Source of the DNA: an uncultured Elusimicrobium sp.
Lineage (GTDB): Bacteria; Elusimicrobiota; Elusimicrobia; Elusimicrobiales; Elusimicrobiaceae
Length of the DNA stretch: 7,366 bases
Direction: 5' to 3'
Assembly (NCBI GenBank): GCA_937891135.1
Contig: CALAFB010000024.1
Span: 1-7,366 of the forward strand
Shown here: one piece after another, positions 1-4,705 of the stretch
Numbering within the stretch: position 1 is the stretch's first letter
How the letters are laid out: each line of letters starts with the position of its first letter
Made by a program: the position numbers and the translations under genes
Notes under the pieces: model-generated
Told to the model about the DNA's origin: nothing
Seen by the model: the letters and a program-made list of their open reading frames with translations, nothing else
Databases searched by the model: none

Positions 1-11
1 CCATATAACAT

Positions 12-41
12 ATAATATATTATGTGTTAAATAAAAGTCAA
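12..41 (-). promoter_or_regulatory. Possible promoter reading left, out of the window
   Basis: On the minus strand TTGACT (36-41) is followed after 16 bases by TATATT (14-19), or after 18 bases by TATTAT (12-17). This resembles a sigma70 promoter pointing at a gene beyond the left edge. The whole first 60 bases are very AT-rich, so the -10 match is weak evidence by itself. It lies just downstream of the Fic stop codon, so the leftward neighbour may be transcribed separately from fic. Confidence 0.3.
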
Positions 42-42
42 T

Positions 43-93
43 AGTTCCTTTCTTTTTATATTTTACCTTATTCTTCGGTGCCTAATAGGAACT
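43..93 (-). repeat. Inverted repeat downstream of the Fic gene
   Basis: AGTTCCT (43-49) and AGGAACT (87-93) are perfect 7-bp complements separated by 37 bases, just beyond the Fic stop. On the minus strand the second arm is followed within about 5 bases by a T-rich stretch. The loop is long for an intrinsic terminator, so this may be a weak 3' end or chance. Confidence 0.2.
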
Positions 94-110
94 TGGCGTC
101 TATATATGAA

Positions 111-1160
111 TCATTTGTTTAACTTGTATTTACGCGCTTTTTTTGACGGATCCGCTACCACCACAAAACCTTGCCGTACCCACTTTTGAAGCAGTTGGCG
201 TGCCGTCCGGCCCGCGAAGTGGAACAGTTCTTCCACATCTTTGGATGTAATAAATTCGTTCTTTTCAAAAAGTACTAACGCTTGTTTTTTTCTTGCATCT
301 AGCGCGTTAATGGCTCTGCTTTGGTCCTTCTCTGTCCCTTGCAATTGTAAATGCTTTTGCACGTTTTGGAACGAATAGAGCATCCCGGACACAAAGAACT
401 CAATCCAACTAGTTATATCGGCTTCTGCACGCCCCATATAGTAATTGTGCGAGGGGCCAACTGCAAGCGCATTATAATAATCTTGCAAATGCTGGTAGTA
501 GTATTCTTCTAAGTTATAAATACCCTTTAAATCATAGCCACCCTGGTGTAAAATAAGCGTAGTCAAAATGCGGGCTGTTCTTCCGTTACCGTCATAATAC
601 GGGTGTACCGTTACAAACTGATAATGGGCAATAGCCGCTACAATGGGGATAGGCAGCGTATGGGTGCTTTCGTTAATCCACTCTATAAGCCCGGTCATTA
701 GTGGACCTACATCTTTGGCTTCCGGTGGCATATATACAATCGTACCCGTTTGTGCATCTACTACCGAGTTTTGCTCTGTGCGGTACGCAGAAGGCGTATT
801 TTTGCCAATAATAAGGCCATGTAAGAGTTGGATATTAGTTTCTGTAACGGTATGCTTATTGGCTAGTACAGCCACTTCATCTAAGGCCCGAAAATACCCT
901 TTAACCTCCTTTTCATCCCGTTCCCGGCCTTGAATGGCTTGCCCTTTTAATACCTCACGCACTTCTCGCTCGGTTAAGCGGTTGCCCTCAATTACAGTAG
1001 AATAGTGCGTGGTAACAATGCGGGAGGTTTCTTTTAATCCGGCCAGTACGCGTGGTGTTAATGGCATATCTTTGACTTGCTCCTTAATTTGGTCTATTTT
1101 ATAGAGCTTTTCAAGGATAGATTGGGTAATTTGATAATTTGGATGAAATGTTATTGGCAT
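111..1160 (-). CDS. Fic family protein (class II, predicted AMP transferase) with C-terminal winged helix
   Basis: This is a 349-residue Fic-domain protein. Fic enzymes usually transfer AMP from ATP to a hydroxyl side chain of a target protein in the cytoplasm. The catalytic motif is intact at residues 186-197 (HPYYDGNGRTAR), with the catalytic histidine H186 and the DGNGR anion-binding segment. The inhibitory helix motif (S/T)xxxE(G/N) is N-terminal, at residues 54-59 (STVIEG), with E58 as the inhibitory glutamate; this defines class II. A target-binding flap lies around residues 125-150 (YRTEQNSVV through IVYMPP). Residues 285-349 look like a winged helix and may bind DNA. The start has no Shine-Dalgarno sequence and lies about 20 bases from the predicted transcription start. 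The gene is transcribed alone. No separate antitoxin is present, as expected when the inhibitory helix is built in. The target is unknown. Confidence 0.93.
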   Translation of the reverse strand: MPITFHPNYQITQSILEKLYKIDQIKEQVKDMPLTPRVLAGLKETSRIVTTHYSTVIEGNRLTEREVREVLKGQAIQGRERDEKEVKGYFRALDEVAVLANKHTVTETNIQLLHGLIIGKNTPSAYRTEQNSVVDAQTGTIVYMPPEAKDVGPLMTGLIEWINESTHTLPIPIVAAIAHYQFVTVHPYYDGNGRTARILTTLILHQGGYDLKGIYNLEEYYYQHLQDYYNALAVGPSHNYYMGRAEADITSWIEFFVSGMLYSFQNVQKHLQLQGTEKDQSRAINALDARKKQALVLFEKNEFITSKDVEELFHFAGRTARQLLQKWVRQGFVVVADPSKKARKYKLNK

Positions 1161-1198
1161 ATATATTGGCGCTCATATATGCCATTATTATGCCATTA
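1151..1198. promoter_or_regulatory. Operator-like inverted repeat over the fic start region
   Basis: TGGCATATAT (1155-1164) and ATATATGCCA (1175-1184) are perfect 10-bp inverted repeats with a 10-base spacer, so the arms are 20 bp apart, or two helical turns. A third half-site repeats ATGCCATTA directly (1179-1187 and 1190-1198) and overlaps the -10 box. The set covers the -10, the predicted transcription start and the Fic start codon (1158-1160). This placement suits a repressor; autoregulation by the Fic winged helix is possible but unproven. Confidence 0.5.
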
Positions 1199-1216
1199 AA
1201 TAAGCAGGGATGTCAA
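1187..1216 (-). promoter_or_regulatory. Promoter of the Fic gene
   Basis: On the minus strand a perfect -35 TTGACA (1211-1216) is followed after 18 bases by CATAAT (1187-1192). The -10 is preceded by TGG, giving an extended -10 (TGnCATAAT). The transcription start should be near 1180, leaving a leader of about 20 bases. Confidence 0.7.
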
Positions 1217-1235
1217 GAAATATTTAAAATTTTTG

Positions 1236-1251
1236 CGACAATATGTTGTCG
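1236..1251. promoter_or_regulatory. 16-bp perfect palindrome upstream of the small membrane protein gene
   Basis: CGACAA, TATG, TTGTCG form a perfect palindrome with a 4-base centre. Its right arm, TTGTCG (1246-1251), can serve as the -35 of a plus-strand promoter with TATATA at 1268-1273 (16-base spacer). A protein bound here would block that promoter. A related element with a 5-base centre lies at 2683-2701, before the operon at 2744. The spacing resembles LexA-type or other dimeric repressor sites, but the regulator is not identified. Confidence 0.5.
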
Positions 1252-1273
1252 GTATTGGTTGGTATGATATATA
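1246..1273 (+). promoter_or_regulatory. Putative promoter of the small membrane protein gene
   Basis: TTGTCG (4 of 6 consensus bases) is followed after 16 bases by TATATA; TATAAA two bases further on would give an 18-base spacer. The start site would be near 1280, leaving a short leader that still contains the GGAGGAG ribosome binding site. Confidence 0.4.
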
Positions 1274-1293
1274 AAAACATGGAGGAGAAAATT

Positions 1294-1485
1294 ATGGAAT
1301 ATGTAATTTGGTTGTTATTAATGGTTTTAGTAGGGTTGATTTTGAACTACAAATTGCCGCAAATATACCAAGTTTGGGTTAACTGCTATTGGGTTGTCTT
1401 AGGAGTTGTTATCGTGCAAAACTTGGTGTTTGCTCCTTACCGCTTTTTTAGAGTTTTGTACGACTTAAACCATTTGCTAGGGTAA
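1294..1485 (+). CDS. Small membrane protein, 63 residues, unrecognised
   Basis: The ATG at 1294 is chosen because GGAGGAG (1281-1287) sits six bases upstream, an excellent ribosome binding site. An in-frame ATG at 1243 lies inside the operator palindrome, and the ATG at 1279 overlaps the ribosome binding site itself, so both are unlikely. The 63-residue product has two hydrophobic helices: residues 2-18 (EYVIWLLLMVLVGLILN) and about 30-46 (VNCYWVVLGVVIVQNLV). A short basic and aromatic tail follows (PYRFFR). No family is recognised. The size and two-helix plan fit a holin-like protein, a small membrane regulator or a toxin, but nothing decides between them. Its stop lies four bases before the end of the convergent WYL gene. 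Confidence 0.65.
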   Translation: MEYVIWLLLMVLVGLILNYKLPQIYQVWVNCYWVVLGVVIVQNLVFAPYRFFRVLYDLNHLLG

Positions 1486-1489
1486 TCAA

Positions 1490-2410
1490 TTATTTTTTGA
1501 TATAAGCAGACAACTGTTTATTCAATAATTTGGCTAAATCGTCCGGACTTATTACTTGGATATGCGGCAACCACCGTTGTATTTGCGGTAATACCTGCAT
1601 AAAATTAGCGGTGCGGCACGATACGAGAAGAGAACCATCGTTATTTTCTTTCTCTATTTTTTGATAAGGGAAAAACTCTACTTCTTTGAAGTAGCCGGCA
1701 ATTGATTTAGCAATTTTGAGTTTAATTTCTAAATTTTGCTCCATATCAAACCAAATGTTAGGGGATTGGACCAATTTTTCATCAATAGAAATGGGAGTAA
1801 AAGTTTTTTGGTGAGCGTTTACTTTTTCAATGCGCCCTAACGAAAATTTCATAAAAGTGTTCCAACTATTTAGCGCAATTAAGTACCAAAAACCGTCAAA
1901 TAAGGTAATTTTTAAGGGGCGCAGTTCACGGCTCCAAGCGTGTTTGGTTTGAGAGGTATAATAGACATCTGTATATTGGTGTTTTAAAATGGCTTGTTCC
2001 AATTTTTCTAAAATATTGGGCGAAATACTATGCCACATGCGCGGCATTTTGATAAAGTAAATTGCTTGGGTTTGTGGGTGGGCGGCTTGTCTGGTTAGCC
2101 GTTTGAAACTGGCTTGCCAGTTGGGGCCTAACGATTCGGCTAGCTGTCCGGTAAGGGCCAACAACGCTTCATCCCGTGCGGAGAGTGGCATTTTGCTTAA
2201 GGAAAAGCCTTCCGCAAAACCGTACCGTCCCGCACTAATTTCTGCCAACGGAAATCCGGCGCGTTCTATCTCATGTAAGTCACGCTGTAGAGTGCGGGCG
2301 GAAAAGCCGAGTTCTTTGGCCTCTTGCGTAAGCGTAATGCGGCCCTTGTCCAGCTTGTTAAGCAAGTACAAAATGCGGGTAAATTTATGCAAGGTAGCAG
2401 ATTTAATCAT
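1490..2410 (-). CDS. WYL-domain transcriptional regulator (HTH-WYL-WCX)
   Basis: This 306-residue protein has the standard layout of a YafY/PafBC-type regulator. An N-terminal winged HTH covers about residues 8-65, with the recognition region at 35-47 (GFSARTLQRDLHEI). A linker follows, then a WYL domain at about 138-200 containing WYL itself at 175-177 and FSLGRI at 189-194, and a WCX dimerisation extension at about 227-300. WYL domains are thought to sense ligands, often nucleic acid or nucleotides, and members such as PafBC, BrxR and CapW control DNA-damage or phage-defence genes. It is divergent from the structured RNA and the operon at 2744, which are candidate targets. There is no Shine-Dalgarno sequence; a consensus promoter sits so close that the mRNA should be leaderless. 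The length is normal and all domains are intact. Confidence 0.92.
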   Translation of the reverse strand: MIKSATLHKFTRILYLLNKLDKGRITLTQEAKELGFSARTLQRDLHEIERAGFPLAEISAGRYGFAEGFSLSKMPLSARDEALLALTGQLAESLGPNWQASFKRLTRQAAHPQTQAIYFIKMPRMWHSISPNILEKLEQAILKHQYTDVYYTSQTKHAWSRELRPLKITLFDGFWYLIALNSWNTFMKFSLGRIEKVNAHQKTFTPISIDEKLVQSPNIWFDMEQNLEIKLKIAKSIAGYFKEVEFFPYQKIEKENNDGSLLVSCRTANFMQVLPQIQRWLPHIQVISPDDLAKLLNKQLSAYIKK

Positions 2411-2416
2411 AACTTT

Positions 2417-2445
2417 ATTATATTCTATTTCCTTTTTTATGCCAA
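2417..2445 (-). promoter_or_regulatory. Promoter of the WYL regulator, predicted leaderless
   Basis: On the minus strand TTGGCA (2440-2445) is followed after exactly 17 bases by a perfect TATAAT (2417-2422). Only six bases separate the -10 box from the ATG at 2410, so transcription should start at or next to the start codon. The promoter is interleaved with the rightward promoter at 2429-2457, so the two probably compete for RNA polymerase. Confidence 0.65.
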
Positions 2446-2457
2446 TAATGTTACAAT
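2429..2457 (+). promoter_or_regulatory. Extended -10 promoter of the structured RNA
   Basis: TACAAT (2452-2457) is preceded by TGT, giving an extended -10 element (TGnTACAAT). A weak -35, TTCCTT (2429-2434), lies 17 bases upstream. The start would be near 2464, just before the first hairpin of the RNA. The -35 of the divergent WYL promoter lies inside this spacer. Confidence 0.45.
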
Positions 2458-2463
2458 TTGCGT

Positions 2464-2653
2464 AAGGGAGTAATCCCGTGTGAATTTGTAATTTATTTTA
2501 GGAAGCTTGGCTAGGGGCTAAGCAGAGCTGGCGGATAAGTCCGGCGGCACTTTGGAATCCTAAATAATCGTTCTTGTTTGTCCCATTGGGGCAGACGGGC
2601 GGCGGTTATATGGGTTATTCCAAAGGCTCACGTAACGCGCCGCCTTTTTATTT
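2464..2653 (+). ncRNA. Structured RNA of about 190 nt ending in an intrinsic terminator; family not recognised
   Basis: No open reading frame fits here, but the sequence folds extensively. Stems in order are: GGGA/TCCC with a GTAA tetraloop (2466-2477); GCTTGGC/GCTAAGC (2505-2511 with 2517-2523); GCTGG/CCGGC (2527-2531 with 2541-2545); a long arm pairing CTTTGGAAT (2550-2558) with ATTCCAAAG (2617-2625) and TAATCG (2565-2570) with CGGTTA (2603-2608); and, at its tip, a 9-bp hairpin 2576-2584 with 2588-2596 and an ATT loop. GCCGCC (2639-2644) followed by TTTTTATTT closes the RNA and can pair with GGCGGC at 2543 or at 2598. It could be a free small RNA (6S-sized) or a riboswitch-like leader for the operon at 2744. 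Motifs of tmRNA, RNase P, SRP RNA and common riboswitches were not found. Confidence 0.6.
2598..2653 (+). terminator. Intrinsic terminator of the structured RNA
   Basis: GGCGGC (2598-2603) pairs with GCCGCC (2639-2644). The stem continues through G2604-C2638 and GTTA (2605-2608) with TAAC (2633-2636), past one bulged G. It is followed at once by TTTTTATTT. In the alternative fold the same GCCGCC pairs with GGCGGC at 2543-2548. Either way a GC-rich stem precedes the T tract. It lies about 90 bases before the next start codon, so it can insulate the operon or attenuate it. Confidence 0.65.
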
Positions 2654-2682
2654 GTCTGCTAAAGATAGAATAGCAAAGTAGC

Positions 2683-2701
2683 GCGACAAGTGAGTTGTCG
2701 C
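2683..2701. promoter_or_regulatory. Perfect 7-bp inverted repeat upstream of the operon at 2744
   Basis: GCGACAA, GTGAG, TTGTCGC form a perfect inverted repeat with a 5-base centre, closely matching the palindrome at 1236-1251 in its arms. TTGTCG (2695-2700) may act as the -35, with GAAAAT (2718-2723) 17 bases on as a weak -10. The centre is one base longer than in the other copy, so binding by the same protein is not certain. Confidence 0.5.
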
Positions 2702-2743
2702 ACAGATTTGATAAGATGAAAATGTAATAAGGAGAGAATTTCA

Positions 2744-3049
2744 ATGAAGAAAGCAATTGTAAAAAAATTAATAGATTTGTCTGCCCTTTTGCCCCAAGAG
2801 GAGAAACAGAGCCCTGAATGGCAGTCTATAGCCAATAGGATCCTGCCAGCTGTTTCTCCAAAAGCCGCATTGGGTGTGGAGATAATTAAAGCGATGATGT
2901 CGCTCAATACAGATTCTTCTGTTGGCATAGGTTTCTGTTTATTTGATACTTTACCTCCTGTAACTCAACTTAAGATTCGTTCATTCTTTGATTTGCCGGA
3001 GTCATGTCATATCCTCTATGCGGTGGGGGATAGTGTCGAAGGAGAGTAA
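2744..3049 (+). CDS. N-terminal part of a PH-like (YokE-type) protein, interrupted by an in-frame stop
   Basis: The start has a good ribosome binding site (AAGGAGAG ending about nine bases before the ATG). The product is 101 residues. Residues 1-50 are helical. Residues 84-101 (LPESCHILYAVGDSV) resemble the first strand of the bacterial PH-like domain found in YokE-type proteins, where the typical pattern is 'ILALYDDT-(V/L)FGSGKEGFLITDKGIYY...ISW'. The rest of that pattern continues in the same reading frame after the TAA at 3047-3049, in the next entry. So the stop falls inside one domain, and the gene looks broken by one nonsense change or read through. It is the first gene of the putative operon and sits about 90 bases after the RNA terminator. 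The cellular role is unknown; PH-like domains usually bind lipids or proteins. Confidence 0.6.
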   Translation: MKKAIVKKLIDLSALLPQEEKQSPEWQSIANRILPAVSPKAALGVEIIKAMMSLNTDSSVGIGFCLFDTLPPVTQLKIRSFFDLPESCHILYAVGDSVEGE

Positions 3050-3052
3050 TGG

Positions 3053-3289
3053 TTGTTGATATTTGAAGAAGGAGTGGGAATAAGAGATACTCAGGGTGTG
3101 TCCAACTTTGTATCGTGGAATCAGATAGAACGAGTAGAGAACTTTGAAGAAATGTTGGGATTATGTGTATACACACATAATCAAAAAGACTTGTGTGTGT
3201 TATGCTTGAACATGGCAGAAGAAGATATAAGATTTATGGTAAATATTTTAAATGAAATTCTAAAATTATGTAAAGAGGAAAAAATATGA
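3053..3289 (+). CDS. C-terminal part of the PH-like protein, possibly restarted at TTG
   Basis: This stretch is in the same frame as the preceding gene, after the single TAA at 3047-3049. It encodes 78 residues from a TTG at 3053. GGAGAG (3041-3046) lies eight bases before this TTG, so reinitiation is possible. The sequence LLIFEEGVGIRD, then FVSWNQIERV, continues the PH-like pattern (LITDKGIYY, then ISWEEI) begun upstream. A final helix (DIRFMVNILNEILKLC) suits the C-terminal helix of a PH fold. On its own it lacks the first strand or strands and might not fold. It ends in an ATGA overlap with the next gene, indicating translational coupling, which hints that translation through this segment still matters. 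It may be a pseudogene half or a separate subunit. Confidence 0.5.
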   Translation: MLIFEEGVGIRDTQGVSNFVSWNQIERVENFEEMLGLCVYTHNQKDLCVLCLNMAEEDIRFMVNILNEILKLCKEEKI

Positions 3290-3519
3290 GCCAAGTAATT
3301 GTAGTAGGGAAAGAAATGCTGCGTATTAGCCCCAAAAATGCGTGTCATATAGAATATTCCTATAATGGCGGGCGTAGTTGGTTGGTGCGGTATTTGGGTA
3401 CGACTGCCGGCCAATTTAAAGATTTGCAAATGGTAGGCAGTGAAATTATTGCCTTAACCAGCAAAGGTACGTTTTATTCTAAAACACAAGGAAGAACGTG
3501 GCTATTTAGGAGTAAATAA
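3286..3519 (+). CDS. Small Asp-box (BNR-like) repeat protein, 77 residues
   Basis: The start overlaps the previous stop as ATGA and has AGAGGAAA upstream. Two copies of an Asp-box-like motif (SxDxGxxW, with Asp replaced) occur 40 residues apart: S25-Y-N-G-G-R-S-W32 and S65-K-T-Q-G-R-T-W72. Between them is a strand-rich stretch (FKDLQMVGSEIIALTSKGTFY) of the kind that separates blades in sialidase-type beta-propellers. The protein covers only about two repeats, far short of a complete propeller, so it would need to oligomerise or act as a small binding module. There is no signal peptide and no catalytic sialidase residues are evident. The coupling to the PH-like gene suggests the two products work together. 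The function is unknown. Confidence 0.7.
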   Translation: MSQVIVVGKEMLRISPKNACHIEYSYNGGRSWLVRYLGTTAGQFKDLQMVGSEIIALTSKGTFYSKTQGRTWLFRSK

Positions 3520-3550
3520 TAGCAAGTTGCAAATTAAGAAGGGGCAGATA

Positions 3551-3571
3551 GGGAAATTAAACAATTTGCCC
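3551..3571 (+). other. Intercistronic stem-loop
   Basis: GGGAAATT (3551-3558) pairs with AATTT (3563-3567) and CCC (3569-3571) around an AAAC loop, with one bulged G. An alternative pairing GCAAATT (3529-3535) with AATTTGC (3563-3569) competes with it. No T tract follows, so this is not a typical terminator. It may adjust mRNA stability or expression of the next gene in the operon. Confidence 0.3.
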
Positions 3572-3599
3572 GCTGTACTTCGACTACTAGGAGATTATA

Positions 3600-4652
3600 A
3601 TGAATTTAGAGCAATTAGGACGATGGGTAGAATCTTTGCAATACAGGAAAATTCTAAATATTTTAGAACAAGCTCCCTCTGTCGTACAACAATTGCGGCA
3701 GTTTGGTATTTTAAAACAAGGCACAGCCGAAGAAGTACAAGCGGCCGTAGAACAAGGGCCCCTGGCTTTTGAACAGCAAGGGACTGAATCTTCCGGGCAG
3801 TACACGGCTTTTATACGTGAAGGAGGTAATATCCTTGCGCAAATCCCTTGGGAACAATTGTCCGCCAATATAAATGCAGTTTCTATTTCTACACTAGCCA
3901 TATCCTTACATAATGCTGTGATGCTGCATAAAATCAGTGCACAACTGATGAAAATAGATGCAAAATTGGATAGTATACTTTTGGGACAACAGACTGACCG
4001 CGAAGCAGATTGTAAAAGCGCGCTGTCTTTATTAGAACAAGCTAAGTTATATAACGGTAAAGATGACGGACTAAAGAAAACCTTAATCAGTAATGCATTG
4101 CAAAGCGCCTCCAGGGGATATGAGTCAATATTGCCACATTACTTGCAAACAACAGAGAGAATGGCAGAGATTATTGGGAAAAATTATATGATAGAACATA
4201 TGGATGATATATACGATAATTCTCTCATTTCTTTTGGGGCAAAGATTATGAAGAGTGGGTTTTGCAAGTTCGCTTTCAAATGGGGGGCAACCTTTGCGAA
4301 TGACCAAGAAATGCAGGACGCAGCGGAACTGTTGAATTCTTCTGATTCTATGATTCATGGTGCGATTGATGCTTTTCATCAACAATGGAATTATTTGTAT
4401 TTAGCTACTTCCGTTATCGTGTTTGCTCATTTATTACTGGAAAATCAAAAGGCTGCCAATCGCGCATTAGAAAAATTTTATCAAGAAGTTTTTACCCCAA
4501 TTAGCTTCCCCGATGTGGAATACTTAGATGAAATAGAAGATGTAGATGAGCGGTTGGGTTTCATGGCATTGCAAAGCAATCAAGAGTTTGTAGAAGTATA
4601 TAAACAGCATATGGAACAATTGAATGTTTTATCCGAACTGTATGTTGAGTAA
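3600..4652 (+). CDS. Helical protein with hydrophobic segment and short coiled coil, 350 residues, unrecognised
   Basis: AGGAGA (3589-3594) lies five bases before the ATG. The protein is predicted to be almost entirely helical. Residues about 90-108 (NINAVSISTLAISLHNAVM) form a hydrophobic helix. It is followed directly by a heptad-like stretch at about 111-128 (KISAQLMKIDAKLDSILL), the hydrophobic-helix plus KLDxIL pattern seen in various membrane-associated or toxin-like bacterial proteins. A second hydrophobic segment lies at about 264-281 (NYLYLATSVIVFAHLLLE). The C-terminus is acidic (residues 306-317). There is no signal peptide, and no catalytic motif was recognised. It is the largest product of the operon and lies just before a multi-pass membrane protein. 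A membrane-inserting or scaffold role is conceivable but is only inference. Confidence 0.8.
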   Translation: MNLEQLGRWVESLQYRKILNILEQAPSVVQQLRQFGILKQGTAEEVQAAVEQGPLAFEQQGTESSGQYTAFIREGGNILAQIPWEQLSANINAVSISTLAISLHNAVMLHKISAQLMKIDAKLDSILLGQQTDREADCKSALSLLEQAKLYNGKDDGLKKTLISNALQSASRGYESILPHYLQTTERMAEIIGKNYMIEHMDDIYDNSLISFGAKIMKSGFCKFAFKWGATFANDQEMQDAAELLNSSDSMIHGAIDAFHQQWNYLYLATSVIVFAHLLLENQKAANRALEKFYQEVFTPISFPDVEYLDEIEDVDERLGFMALQSNQEFVEVYKQHMEQLNVLSELYVE

Positions 4653-4705
4653 CCCTGCAACATGTCAGCAAACTATTGTAAGGGCTATAAACAAGGAGAG
4701 ATAAT

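Noticed and set aside
12..23. Perfect palindrome ATAATATATTAT
   Set aside because: It consists only of A and T in a very AT-rich stretch, so a palindrome of this length is expected by chance.
111..1485. Fic plus small membrane protein as a toxin-antitoxin pair
   Set aside because: The genes are divergent with separate promoters, and the Fic protein carries its own inhibitory helix; the small protein is a membrane protein unlike known Fic antitoxins.
1485..1501. ATCAA/TTGAT stem with a T tract between the convergent 63-residue and WYL genes
   Set aside because: The stem is only five AT-rich pairs and overlaps coding sequence; too weak to call a terminator.
2103..2465. 120-residue plus-strand open frame opposite the WYL gene
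   Set aside because: It lies antisense to a clearly real WYL protein, has no ribosome binding site and low-complexity composition (many Ser, Ala, Arg).
2464..2545. Resemblance to known RNAs: GGGAGTAA near the 5' end (Mn2+ yybP-ykoY riboswitch), CTAGGG (guanidine-I riboswitch), GGATAAGTCCGG (RNase P core)
   Set aside because: Each match is short and the other required conserved blocks of those families are missing, so no family was assigned.
3047..3049. Stop codon reassignment (TAA read as sense)
   Set aside because: Several neighbouring genes end in TAA at sensible positions, so a general reassignment is not supported; local readthrough remains open.
3527..3901. Open frames at 3527-3772 (plus) and 3587-3901 (minus)
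   Set aside because: Both overlap the start of the 350-residue gene, which has a good ribosome binding site; they are shadows without recognisable features.
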